From JADJWR01 sp964610575 (GTDB taxonomy: Bacteria; Pseudomonadota; Gammaproteobacteria; Burkholderiales; Burkholderiaceae_F), in NCBI GenBank assembly GCA_964610575.1, contig CAZSYX010000008.1:1-64000 (forward strand): a stretch of 64,000 nt of DNA. The letters are read 5' to 3'. Positions 25,525 to 34,273 of the stretch are shown here, one piece after another. The notes beneath the pieces were generated by a model. The model worked only from the letters and a program-made list of their open reading frames with translations, ran no database searches and had not been told where the DNA came from. Within the stretch, counting starts at the first letter, position 1; each line of letters opens with the position of its first letter. Position numbers and translations under genes: made by a program.

Positions 25525-27492
25525 ATGTCGTTTGTCTCCTGGCGCCGGACCCCGCGCCTGCCTGCGCTGCCGTTGCTCGTCGCACTGCTTGTTCTCGCCG
25601 TCTTCACGCTGACCCGCCTCGGCCTGGCGATCTTCTCCGGGCTCGACTCGGTGCCGCTCGCGCTCTGGCCGGGCGTGTTCGGGATGGGCCTGTGGTTCGA
25701 CCTGGCCGTGGTCGCGTTCTTGCTCGCCCCGGTCTGCCTGTACGAGGCGCTGCTGCCCAACCGCTGGCGGGCCAGTCGCCTGCACGCCGTTCTCCGAGTG
25801 ATCTGGCTGTGGCTGGTGATCGGGGTCCTGCTGTTCGGCGCGGTCGCCGAGGCGACCTTCTGGCTGGAGTTCTCGACCCGCTTCAACTTCATCGCCGTCG
25901 ACTATCTGGTCTACACGCGGGAGGTAATCGGCAACATCCGCCAGTCGTATCCGGTGGGCTGGATCCTGGCGGCGATCGGGACCGCTGCCGCGCTCGTCGT
26001 CTGGTGGCTGGCGCCAGCGGTGCGCCGTGCCGACCGCCTGGCGCTGAGCTGGCGGTGGCGTGCGGCGCTGCTCACCGCGGCCATCGTCGCGCCACTGGCG
26101 AGTGTCGCGCTGGCACGTGTCGAGCAGATGCAGGGCGCCGGCAACCCGTTTGCCGACGAGCTTTCGGGCAACGGCCTGTTCACGCTGGCGGCGGCCATGC
26201 GCCGTAATGAACTGGACTACGACCGCTTCTATCGGACGATCCCGGAGCGCCGTGCTGAAGCGATCCTCGCTCGCCTTGGCGTGCGCCGCGGTTCTGCGGC
26301 GACCGACAGCGCGCCGACGGCACCGCTGGCGGCGCCGTTCTCCCGCCGGCCGAGGAACGTGGTGCTCATTTCGGTCGAAAGCCTGTCGGCGTCGTTTGTC
26401 GGCGCCTACGGAGCCGGCGACGGACTGACGCCGCAGATCGACGCGCTGGCGCGCGACGGCCTGAAGTTCGAGCGGGTGTTCGCCACCGGCACTCGCACCG
26501 TGCGCGGCCTGGAGGCGCTGTCGCTCGGCACGCCGCCGATTCCGGGTCAGGCGGTCGTGCGCCGGCCGGGCAACGAGCATCTGGCCACGCTCGGCGAACT
26601 GCTCGCGCCGCAGGGCGTAGCGCCGTACTTCTTCTACGGCGGCTACGGCTACTTCGACAACATGAACGCCTACTTCGCGGCAAACAGCTACGAGGTCATC
26701 GACCGCGTCAGCATTCCGAAGGCTTCGATTGCGCACGAGAACGTGTGGGGGGTGGCCGACGAGTCGCTCTACGACCAGGTGCTGGGCACCCTCGATGCGC
26801 GCCCGGCCGGGCAGCCGTTCTTCGTCCACATCATGACCACGTCGAACCACCGCCCGTTCACTTACCCGCAGGGGCGCATCGACATCCCCTCGCCCGGTGG
26901 GCGCGAAGGCGCCGTCAGGTATACCGACTACGCGATCGGCCGGTTCATCGAGCAGGCCAGGTCGAAGCCATGGTTCGCCGACACGCTGTTCGTGATCACC
27001 GCCGACCACTGCGCCGCGGTGGCCGGCAAGACGCAGCTGCCGGTGGACAAGTACCACATCCCCCTGATCTTCTACGCGCCTTCGCTGCTGGCCGCCGCGA
27101 CGTACGCGCCGACGCTCAGCCAGATCGACATCGCCCCGACCCTGCTCGACGTCCTCGGCCGCCCCGGGGCGGAGAATTTCTTCGGACAGTCGGCGTTCAG
27201 CCCGACGCTGGTTCAGCGCGCCTTCATCAGCAACTACCAGGCGCTCGGCTACCTGCGCGACGGCGTTCTGACGGTGCTGCTGCCGAAGGCCGGCGTGCAA
27301 AGCTATCGGGTCGACGGGCGGACGCTGGACTCGACACCTGCTGCCGTTGAGCCGCGGCTGCTCGACGAGGCCGTGGCCTACTACCAGACCGCGGCCCATG
27401 CGTTCAAGCGCGGCGAGCTGCATGTGCCGTCGACCGGCGCGGTCGCCGTGGCGAGCGGAGCGCACCGGGAGCCGTCGACGCGAGCCCATTGA
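25525..27492 (+). CDS. LTA synthase-like membrane sulfatase/phosphotransferase
   Basis: An inner-membrane protein of 655 residues: about five N-terminal transmembrane helices (residues about 10-190) and a large periplasmic alkaline phosphatase-superfamily domain. The metal and nucleophile motifs are VVLISVESLSASFVGAYG (Glu), ATGTRTVRGLEAL (Thr323/Thr325 region, the usual threonine nucleophile), HIMTTSNHRPF and VITADHCA (Asp-His). LtaS makes lipoteichoic acid in Gram-positives; Gram-negative relatives move phosphoglycerol or phosphoethanolamine onto glycans or lipids. Divergent from the hemolysin-family operon, with two TTAA-repeat boxes between. The ATG at 25525 is preferred over a TTG at 25516. 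Confidence 0.9.
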   Translation: MSFVSWRRTPRLPALPLLVALLVLAVFTLTRLGLAIFSGLDSVPLALWPGVFGMGLWFDLAVVAFLLAPVCLYEALLPNRWRASRLHAVLRVIWLWLVIGVLLFGAVAEATFWLEFSTRFNFIAVDYLVYTREVIGNIRQSYPVGWILAAIGTAAALVVWWLAPAVRRADRLALSWRWRAALLTAAIVAPLASVALARVEQMQGAGNPFADELSGNGLFTLAAAMRRNELDYDRFYRTIPERRAEAILARLGVRRGSAATDSAPTAPLAAPFSRRPRNVVLISVESLSASFVGAYGAGDGLTPQIDALARDGLKFERVFATGTRTVRGLEALSLGTPPIPGQAVVRRPGNEHLATLGELLAPQGVAPYFFYGGYGYFDNMNAYFAANSYEVIDRVSIPKASIAHENVWGVADESLYDQVLGTLDARPAGQPFFVHIMTTSNHRPFTYPQGRIDIPSPGGREGAVRYTDYAIGRFIEQARSKPWFADTLFVITADHCAAVAGKTQLPVDKYHIPLIFYAPSLLAAATYAPTLSQIDIAPTLLDVLGRPGAENFFGQSAFSPTLVQRAFISNYQALGYLRDGVLTVLLPKAGVQSYRVDGRTLDSTPAAVEPRLLDEAVAYYQTAAHAFKRGELHVPSTGAVAVASGAHREPSTRAH

Positions 27493-27589
27493 GGAGCTCG
27501 GGGGCTCGCGCGGCGGCTGCGGCGCTCGCTCCCGGTCGGCGATGGTCTAATCGGCGTTGCTGCGGGCTCCTCCCGCGATCGACGCTCCC

Positions 27590-28555
27590 ATGTCCCTGCC
27601 CCCGCTGCTGCAGCAGCTGCGCCTGCCCGCGATCGGCGCGCCGCTGTTCATCATCTCCAACCCCGACCTCGTGCTGGCGCAGTGCACGGCCGGCATCGTC
27701 GGCAGCTTCCCGGCGCTGAACGCACGGCCGCCGGAGCTGCTCGATGCGTGGCTGACGCGCATCACGACGGAACTGGCCGCATTCAAGGCCGCGCGTCCGC
27801 AGGCAAAGGTGGCGCCGTTTGCGGTCAACCAGATCGTCCATTCGAGCAACGACCGGCTGCAGCACGACATGGACCTCGCCGTGAAGCACCGGGTGCCCAT
27901 CATCATCTCCAGCCTGCGCGCGCCGGATGCGGTGGTCGAGGCCGCGCACGGCTACGGCGGTCTGGTGTTCCACGACGTCACCACCATCAAGCACGCGCAG
28001 CGCGCGCTCGCCGCCGGCGTCGACGGCCTGATCCTGGTGTGCGCGGGTGCGGGTGGCCATGCGGGCCGGCTGTCGCCCCTCGCCCTGGTGCCGGAGGTGC
28101 GCGCCTTCTACGACGGCACGATCATCCTGTCGGGAGCCATCGCCACCGGCGACGCGATCCTCGCCGCGCAGGCGATCGGCGCCGACCTCGCCTACATCGG
28201 CACCCGCTTCATCGCCAGTGCCGAGGCCAACGCGCCCGACGCGTACAAGCAGATGATCGTTGCCTCGCGCGGCGAGGACATCGTCTACTCGAACCTCTTC
28301 ACCGGCGTGCACGGCAACTACCTGCGCGGCAGCATCGTCAATGCCGGGCTCGACCCGGACGCGCTGCCCGAGGCGGACAAGAGCGCGATGAACTTCGGCT
28401 CCGGGCGGAGCCGAGCCTGGCGCGACATCTGGGGCGCCGGCCAGGGCGTTGGCCAGATCCACGACGTGCTGCCGGCCGGTGAAATCGTCGCCCGGCTGGA
28501 GCGCGAATACCTGGCCGCGCGCGAGCGCCTCGGGCTGGGCGCGGCGCACCAGTGA
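27590..28555 (+). CDS. Nitronate monooxygenase (2-nitropropane dioxygenase family)
   Basis: FMN-dependent TIM-barrel oxygenase of 321 residues that oxidises alkyl nitronates, such as the toxin propionate 3-nitronate, to carbonyls and nitrite. Features are IISNPDLVLAQCTAGIVGSFPALNAR, the flavin phosphate-binding GAGGHAGRLSP, and SGAIATGDAILAAQAIGADLAYIGTRF. The GG-H-G pattern is typical of the family. The ATG at 27590 (MSLPPLLQQLRLP) is chosen over 27557. It precedes an aldo-keto reductase by 22 bases, probably one transcript of detoxifying oxidoreductases. Confidence 0.92.
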   Translation: MSLPPLLQQLRLPAIGAPLFIISNPDLVLAQCTAGIVGSFPALNARPPELLDAWLTRITTELAAFKAARPQAKVAPFAVNQIVHSSNDRLQHDMDLAVKHRVPIIISSLRAPDAVVEAAHGYGGLVFHDVTTIKHAQRALAAGVDGLILVCAGAGGHAGRLSPLALVPEVRAFYDGTIILSGAIATGDAILAAQAIGADLAYIGTRFIASAEANAPDAYKQMIVASRGEDIVYSNLFTGVHGNYLRGSIVNAGLDPDALPEADKSAMNFGSGRSRAWRDIWGAGQGVGQIHDVLPAGEIVARLEREYLAARERLGLGAAHQ

Positions 28556-28577
28556 TTCCTCTTGCGGAGAGCGTCTG

Positions 28578-29549
28578 ATGCATTACCGGAACCTCGGCCG
28601 ATCCGGCCTCAAAGTGAGCGAGCTGTCGTTCGGCTCGTGGGTCACCTACGGCAACCAGGTCGACACGGTGGCCGCGCGCGAACTGATGGCCGCGGCCTGG
28701 GATGCCGGCGTCAACTTCTTCGACAACGCCGAGATCTATGCGCGCGGCGGCGCCGAGAAGATCATGGGCGCGGCGCTGAAGGAACTCGGCTGGCCGCGGG
28801 TGAAGTACGTCGTCTCGACCAAGTTCTACTGGGGTCTCGGTGAGGGGCCGAACGACAAGAACACCCTGAACCGCAAGTACCTGCGGCATGCGATCGAGGG
28901 ATCGCTGGCGCGGCTGGGGCTCGATTACGTCGACCTGGTGTTCTGCCACCGGCCCGATCCGACCACGCCGATCGAGGAAACGGTGTGGGCGATGCACCAG
29001 ATGATCGAGCGCGGCCTGGTGCTGTACTGGGGCACCAGCGAGTGGAGTGCCGACGAGATCCGCGCCGCCTGGTCGATCGCCGAGCGGCACAGCCTGCACA
29101 AACCGGTGATGGAGCAGCCGCAGTACAACCTGCTGCACCGCAAGCGGGTCGAGCAGGAGTACGCACGGTTGTACGAGGACATCGGCCTCGGGCTCACCAC
29201 CTGGAGCCCGCTGGCGAGCGGGCTGCTCACCGGCAAGTACCGCGGCGGCATTCCCGCCGGCAGCCGCGGCGCGGTGGAGAGCTACGCCTTCCTGCGCCCT
29301 CGCCTGACCGACGAGAAGGGCAACGAGATCGTCGGCCGGCTCGAGCCCGTCGCGGCCGAGCTTGGCTGCACACTGGCGCAACTGGCACTGGCCTGGTGCC
29401 TGAAGAACCCGCGCGTGTCGACCGTGATCACCGGTGCCACGCGGGTGGCGCAGGTGCAGGAGAACATGTTGGCGCTCGACGTCATCGGCAGACTGACCAC
29501 CGAGGTGCTCGCCCACATCGACTCGATTGTCGGTAGCCACTTCGACTGA
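28578..29549 (+). CDS. Aldo-keto reductase of the Kv-beta-like (AKR6) group
   Basis: NADPH-dependent TIM-barrel reductase of 323 residues. The catalytic tetrad is visible: Asp and Tyr in FDNAEIYARGGAE, Lys in VSTKFYWG, and His in VFCHRPDP. The sequence GKYRGGIPAGSR and the C-terminal ITGATRVAQVQENMLAL are typical of potassium-channel-beta-like members, such as E. coli YghZ-type methylglyoxal reductases. The Shine-Dalgarno GGAGAG precedes ATG 28578. It lies between nitronate monooxygenase and an acetyltransferase, four bases upstream of the latter. Confidence 0.93.
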   Translation: MHYRNLGRSGLKVSELSFGSWVTYGNQVDTVAARELMAAAWDAGVNFFDNAEIYARGGAEKIMGAALKELGWPRVKYVVSTKFYWGLGEGPNDKNTLNRKYLRHAIEGSLARLGLDYVDLVFCHRPDPTTPIEETVWAMHQMIERGLVLYWGTSEWSADEIRAAWSIAERHSLHKPVMEQPQYNLLHRKRVEQEYARLYEDIGLGLTTWSPLASGLLTGKYRGGIPAGSRGAVESYAFLRPRLTDEKGNEIVGRLEPVAAELGCTLAQLALAWCLKNPRVSTVITGATRVAQVQENMLALDVIGRLTTEVLAHIDSIVGSHFD

Positions 29550-29552
29550 ATC

Positions 29553-30011
29553 ATGGGCAGCCTCGCTATCCGCCCTGCCACCGCCGCCGACCTGCCGGCG
29601 ATGCTGCGGCTGCTGGTCGACGACGACGTCGCGCAGGCGCGCGGCGGCTACTCGGCCGAGGTCACGCCGAAAGTGGCAGCCGCCTTCGACGACATCGAAC
29701 GCGACCCGAACAACGAACTTTGGGTGGGCGAGCGCGACGGCGAGGTGGTCGCGATGCTGCAGTTGACGCTGATCCCGGGGCTGTCCCGCGGCGGCATGCG
29801 GCGGGCGCTGGTCGAGGCGGTGCGCGTGCGTTCCGACCTGCGCAGCCGAGGCATCGGCGAGGCGCTGATGACGCAGGTGGAAGGACGGGCGAAGGCCGCC
29901 GGCTGCGGCCTGATCCAGCTCACCACTGACAAGAAGCGGCTGGCGGCGCACCGCTTCTACGGGCGGCTCGGCTACGTTGCCAGCCACCTCGGCATGAAGA
30001 AGAACCTGTAG
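29553..30011 (+). CDS. GNAT family N-acetyltransferase
   Basis: A 152-residue acetyl-CoA-dependent acetyltransferase. The acetyl-CoA loop R-x-x-G-x-G is in VRSDLRSRGIGEALM, followed by a helix, and the C-terminal strand-turn LAAHRFYGRLGYVASHLGMKKNL is typical of small GNAT enzymes. The amine substrate is unknown. It starts four bases after the aldo-keto reductase and its stop directly abuts the ATG of the next gene, so the genes are likely co-translated. Confidence 0.9.
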   Translation: MGSLAIRPATAADLPAMLRLLVDDDVAQARGGYSAEVTPKVAAAFDDIERDPNNELWVGERDGEVVAMLQLTLIPGLSRGGMRRALVEAVRVRSDLRSRGIGEALMTQVEGRAKAAGCGLIQLTTDKKRLAAHRFYGRLGYVASHLGMKKNL

Positions 30012-30230
30012 ATGACGCAGGAAATCTCCCGGCCAGGCGCGCGCCGCCCGCCCGCCGAGCCGTCGCGCTGCGTCCGCTGCGGCGCGCCTTTTCACTGCGG
30101 CATCGACGACCCGGGCGGCTGCTGGTGCGCGAAGCTGCCGCCGCTGCCGCGCGAGGCCTACGCCGACGCGGCCGGCTGCCTGTGCGAGAAGTGCCTGCGC
30201 GAGACGCTTAGCGGTTCCCTTGGGCCGTAG
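30012..30230 (+). CDS. Cysteine-rich CWC-type small zinc-binding protein
   Basis: A 72-residue protein with eight cysteines arranged as CVRCGAPFHC, CWC and CLCEKC, matching the cysteine-rich CWC family, probably a zinc-binding fold. The family is found in many proteobacteria, and its function is not established. The start codon follows the acetyltransferase stop without a gap. No other feature can be assigned. Confidence 0.83.
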   Translation: MTQEISRPGARRPPAEPSRCVRCGAPFHCGIDDPGGCWCAKLPPLPREAYADAAGCLCEKCLRETLSGSLGP

Positions 30231-30381
30231 CCGAGGTCGCCATCCCTTTGCCGGCGATTGCAGCGGCGAGGGTTCAGGCGCATAAGGAGCCACCCTGTGG
30301 CGGCGACAGCCGCACCGGGGCGCGACCAGCGCCCGCGGCCGGAGACCGGGCGCCAACCTGCCAGAAGGGAGGACAGTGCCG

Positions 30382-31479
30382 ATGACCACGCATCCTCGAC
30401 TGACGATCCGTGACCTGCGCGTGCGCGGTGTGCACGTGCCCATGCGTCTGCCGCTGCAGACGCGCGGCGGCACGATCAGCATCGCTCCGCTGGCCCTGAT
30501 CGATCTGCTCACCGAGGAGGGCGTGACCGGGTCGACGTACCTGTTCTGCTACACGCCCCTCGCGCTGACGCCAGTGCTGCAGGTTCTGGCCAACCTCGTC
30601 TCGCTCATGAAGGGCGATGCCGTGGCGCCGCTGGACCTCGATCGCAAGCTGCGCAGCCAGTTCCGCCTGCTGGGCGTCAAGGGTGTCGTGGGCATGGCGC
30701 TCGCCGGCATCGACATGGCAGCCTGGGATGCGCTTGCACGCGCGCAAGGCGTGCCGCTGATCCGGCTGCTCGGCGGCGCGCCACGCCCGATCCCGGCCTA
30801 CAACAGCTGCGGCCTCGGCCTGATCGGCAAGAAGCGCGCGGCGGCCGAAGCGGCGGAACTGGCCGCCCCGGGCTTTCAGGCGATCAAGGTGCGCCTGGGC
30901 TACGCGGACGCGAACACCGACGTCGAGGTCGTGCGCGCCGTTCGCCGGGCGGCAGGACAGGGCGTGGAAGTGATGTCCGACTACAACCAGGGCCTGTCAG
31001 TGGCCGAAGCGGTCCTGCGCACCGACGCGCTGGCCGGCGAAGGCCTGTACTGGATGGAAGAGCCCACCGCTGCCGACGACTACGCGGGCCACGCCGAGAT
31101 CCGACGCAAGTCGCGCCTTCGCATCCAGATGGGAGAGAACTGGTGGGGGCCGCACGAGATGGCGTGCTGCGTCGCTGCCGGCGGTTCCGACTTCGTGATG
31201 CCGGACGCGATGAAGATCGGCGGCGTCACCGGCTGGCTGCGCGCGGCGGCCATTGCCGAGACAGCCGGCCTGCCGATCTCCAGCCATCTGTTCCCGGAAA
31301 TCAGCGCCCACCTGCTGGCGGCGTCGCCGACGTGCCACTGGCTCGAGTACGTGGACTGGGCCGATCCCATCCTGCTCGAACCGCTGCGGATCGACGATGG
31401 TTTCGCATCGGCGCCGGATAGCCCCGGCTGCGGAATTGCCTGGAACGAGGCGATGGTCGAGCGCTGTCTCGTCAGCTGA
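30382..31479 (+). CDS. Mandelate racemase-like enolase-superfamily enzyme with KxR motif
   Basis: Two-domain enolase-superfamily enzyme of 365 residues closely resembling mandelate racemase along its length. N-terminal capping domain: GGTISIAPLALIDLLTEEGV. Barrel metal ligands: Asp200 (SDYNQ), Glu226 (EEPT) and Glu252 (MGENW). Asp275-His302 form the other base (MPDAMKIGGVTGW, SSHLFPEISAHLLA). At the KxK motif the sequence is AIKVRLG: Lys169 is kept but the second lysine, the S-face base in mandelate racemase, is Arg171. Acid-sugar dehydratases or a one-sided epimerase are alternatives. The ATG at 30382 follows GGGAGGA by eight bases; a GTG at 30376 is too close. Confidence 0.88.
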   Translation: MTTHPRLTIRDLRVRGVHVPMRLPLQTRGGTISIAPLALIDLLTEEGVTGSTYLFCYTPLALTPVLQVLANLVSLMKGDAVAPLDLDRKLRSQFRLLGVKGVVGMALAGIDMAAWDALARAQGVPLIRLLGGAPRPIPAYNSCGLGLIGKKRAAAEAAELAAPGFQAIKVRLGYADANTDVEVVRAVRRAAGQGVEVMSDYNQGLSVAEAVLRTDALAGEGLYWMEEPTAADDYAGHAEIRRKSRLRIQMGENWWGPHEMACCVAAGGSDFVMPDAMKIGGVTGWLRAAAIAETAGLPISSHLFPEISAHLLAASPTCHWLEYVDWADPILLEPLRIDDGFASAPDSPGCGIAWNEAMVERCLVS

Positions 31480-31504
31480 AGCCGTTCGCCCTGCCGCCGC
31501 GTCC

Positions 31505-32401
31505 TTACTTCGCCGCGGCCGGCAGCGCCGACGACGGCGGAAGCAGCCGCTCGATCAGTTCGTCCTTCTCCGCCCACAGCGCGTTGACCCATTCCTGCAT
31601 GCGCGTGCGGAACTGCAAATCGCTGGCGTAGTCGCCGCTGATGAGTTCGGCGGGGATTTCCCGCTGCTGCACGCGCACGATCACGTCGTCGACGCGGCCG
31701 GACAGCAGATGCCAGAACTTCGGCGCACCGTGCGGGTAGACGATCGTCACGTCGAGCAGGCGGTGGCAGTGCTCGCCGAGGGTGGAAAGTGCCATGGCGA
31801 TGCCGCCGCTGCGCGGCTTCAGCAGGTGCCGGTAGGGCGAGCGCTGCAGGTCGTGCTTGCGCAGGGTGAAGCGCGTGCCCTCGAGGAAATTGATCACCGA
31901 GGTCGGCACCAGGCGGAATTTCTCGCAGGCCAGGCGAGCCCGCTCGAGGTCCCTGGCGCTGCTCATGCCGCCCTTGCGCTGCATGAACGGGAAGTCGAGC
32001 GCCCACCAGGCCATGCCGATGATCGGCACGTAGATCAGCTGCCGCTTGAGGAAGAACTTCAGCATCGGCACGCGGCCTGAAAAGACCTTCTGCAGCACCA
32101 GGATGTCGACCCAGCTCTGGTGATTGGCGGCCACCAGGTACCACTCGTCGCGGCGCACCCCTTCGGTGCCGCTGACCTGCCAGGCGGCGTTGCCGACGGC
32201 GTCGATCCACGCGTTGTTCACGCCGATCCAGGACATCGCGATCCAGTTCAGCAGCCGGTCGGTCACCTGCCGCACCGGCTTGTACGACACCAGCAGCTTG
32301 AAAAGTGCCACCGGGATCATCAGCGAGCAGAAGAACAGCACGTTGGCGGTCAGCGCCAGCGCGGCGAAGCAGCCGCGGACGGTGGCAAGGGCGCGCTTCA
32401 T
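31505..32401 (-). CDS. PlsC-like 1-acylglycerol-3-phosphate acyltransferase family protein
   Basis: A membrane acyltransferase of 298 residues. It has N-terminal hydrophobic segments (about residues 5-40), the HX4D motif in ANHQSWVDI, and the acceptor-binding motif NFLEGTRFT. The overall pattern resembles the E. coli YihG/YhjA-type lysophospholipid acyltransferases more than housekeeping PlsC. It would acylate lysophosphatidate-like lipids at the inner membrane. Starts at 32401 or 32422 are possible; 32401 begins directly before the basic and hydrophobic stretch. Divergent from prfC. Confidence 0.88.
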   Translation of the reverse strand: MKRALATVRGCFAALALTANVLFFCSLMIPVALFKLLVSYKPVRQVTDRLLNWIAMSWIGVNNAWIDAVGNAAWQVSGTEGVRRDEWYLVAANHQSWVDILVLQKVFSGRVPMLKFFLKRQLIYVPIIGMAWWALDFPFMQRKGGMSSARDLERARLACEKFRLVPTSVINFLEGTRFTLRKHDLQRSPYRHLLKPRSGGIAMALSTLGEHCHRLLDVTIVYPHGAPKFWHLLSGRVDDVIVRVQQREIPAELISGDYASDLQFRTRMQEWVNALWAEKDELIERLLPPSSALPAAAK

Positions 32402-32608
32402 GAAGGATTCGGTCGGCCGCATCGCGTTGTTTCGTCGACGAATCCGCATTTGACCGCAGCCGAGCCGCCTCCGCCATTGACGCAGGACAAGCTGCGGGCG
32501 CCCCGCGCGTCAGGGAGAGGGGCGCGGCGGCCGCTGGCGACCCCTGCTGGCCGCGTATCCTTCGCCCTCCGCTCGCGGCCGCCCGTTGCGGCCCGCTGTC
32601 GACTCCCG

Positions 32609-34231
32609 ATGAACGCCCCAGATCCTTCTCCCGCGCTGCTGCGCGATGTCGAGCGCCGGCGCACCTTCGCGATCATTTCGCACCCGGACGCCGGCAAGAC
32701 CACGCTCACCGAGAAGCTGCTGCTGTTCGGCGGCGCGATCCAGCTCGCCGGCGCCGTGAAGGGCCGCAAGACCGCGCGTCACGCCACCTCCGACTGGATG
32801 GAGGTCGAGAAGCAGCGCGGCATCTCGGTCACCAGCTCGGTGATGCAGTTCGAGGTCGACGGCCACACGATCAACCTGCTCGACACGCCGGGCCACGAGG
32901 ACTTCTCGGAGGACACCTACCGCGTGCTCACCGCCGTGGACGCGGCGGTGATGGTGATCGACGCCGCCAAGGGTGTGGAAGCGCAGACGATCAAGCTGCT
33001 CGAGGTCTGCCGGCTGCGCGCCACGCCGATCATCACCTTCGTCAACAAGCTCGACCGCGACGTGCGCGAGCCGTTCGACCTGCTGGCGGAGATCGAGTCG
33101 GTGCTGAAGATCGACTGCGCGCCGGTCACCTGGCCGCTCGGCATGGGCAGGCACTTCCGCGGCGTGTACCACCTGCTCGACGACCGGCTGCTGCGCTTCA
33201 CGCCGGGCGAGGCGCGGCTGACGCGCGAGGCGGAGGAGATCACCGGCTACGACAACCCGCGGCTGGCGGAGTTGTTTCCCGACGAGGCGGCGACGCTGGT
33301 GCACGACGTCGAGCTGCTGCGCGGCGCCAGCCATCCGTTCGAGCTGGAGAAGTTCCTGGCCGGCACGCAGACACCGGTGTTCTTCGGCTCCGGCATCAAC
33401 AATTTCGGCGTGCAGGAGATCCTGCAGGCACTGGTGAAATGGGCGCCGCCGCCGCAGCCGCGCGATGCGGGCAGCCGCGCGGTGGCGCCGGTGGAGGCGC
33501 CGTTTTCCGGCTTCGTGTTCAAGATCCAGGCCAACATGGACCCGCGCCACCGCGACCGCATCGCCTTCCTGCGCGTGTGCTCGGGTCGCTACACGCCGGG
33601 AATGAAGGTCTGGCACGTGCGCGCCGGCCGCGAGATGAAGCTCGGCAACGCGCTGACCTTCATGGCCAACGAGCGGGTGGCGAGCCAGGAGGCGGTGGCC
33701 GGCGACATCATCGGCATCCACAACCATGGCGCGCTTTCGATCGGCGACACGCTGACCGAGGGCGAGACGCTCGGCTTCAAGGGCATCCCGTATTTCGCGC
33801 CGGAACTGTTCCGGATGGCGCGGGCGCGCGACCCGTTCAAGGCCAAGCAACTGGCCAAGGGCCTGGCCGAACTCGGCGAGGAAGGGGCGATCCAGGTGCT
33901 CGCCATGGCCACCGGCGAGCTGCTGCTCGGCGCGGTGGGGCCGCTGCAGTTCGAGATCGTCGCCCACCGGCTGAAGCACGAGTACAACGTGGACGCCGTC
34001 TACGACACGCCGGGCATCTCCACCGCGCGCTGGCTGACCTACCCGGACGACAAGACACGGCGCGAGTTCGAGAAGGAGCAGTCGGCGCGGCTGGCGCACG
34101 ACGTCGACGGCAACCCCGTTTACCTGGCCAGCAACAGCGTCAACCTCGAGGTGACGATGAAGTACTGGCCCACGGTGCACTTCCACGCCACCCGCGAGCA
34201 CGGGCAGACGCTGGCGCACGAGGACCGCTGA
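32609..34231 (+). CDS. prfC: Peptide chain release factor 3
   Basis: Translational GTPase that recycles release factors RF1 and RF2 from the ribosome. The 540 residues show the G1 motif SHPDAGKTTL, DTPGHEDFS (G3), NKLDRD (G4), and the KGRKTARHATSDWMEVEKQRGISV effector region typical of RF3. The length agrees with E. coli PrfC (529). The open frame extends far upstream to 32120, but the ATG at 32609 gives the standard N-terminus. No operon partner is seen. Confidence 0.97.
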   Translation: MNAPDPSPALLRDVERRRTFAIISHPDAGKTTLTEKLLLFGGAIQLAGAVKGRKTARHATSDWMEVEKQRGISVTSSVMQFEVDGHTINLLDTPGHEDFSEDTYRVLTAVDAAVMVIDAAKGVEAQTIKLLEVCRLRATPIITFVNKLDRDVREPFDLLAEIESVLKIDCAPVTWPLGMGRHFRGVYHLLDDRLLRFTPGEARLTREAEEITGYDNPRLAELFPDEAATLVHDVELLRGASHPFELEKFLAGTQTPVFFGSGINNFGVQEILQALVKWAPPPQPRDAGSRAVAPVEAPFSGFVFKIQANMDPRHRDRIAFLRVCSGRYTPGMKVWHVRAGREMKLGNALTFMANERVASQEAVAGDIIGIHNHGALSIGDTLTEGETLGFKGIPYFAPELFRMARARDPFKAKQLAKGLAELGEEGAIQVLAMATGELLLGAVGPLQFEIVAHRLKHEYNVDAVYDTPGISTARWLTYPDDKTRREFEKEQSARLAHDVDGNPVYLASNSVNLEVTMKYWPTVHFHATREHGQTLAHEDR

Positions 34232-34273
34232 GCGCAAGCTTTCGCGGAAGCGGGTTCCCGCAACGCCGCTCGG

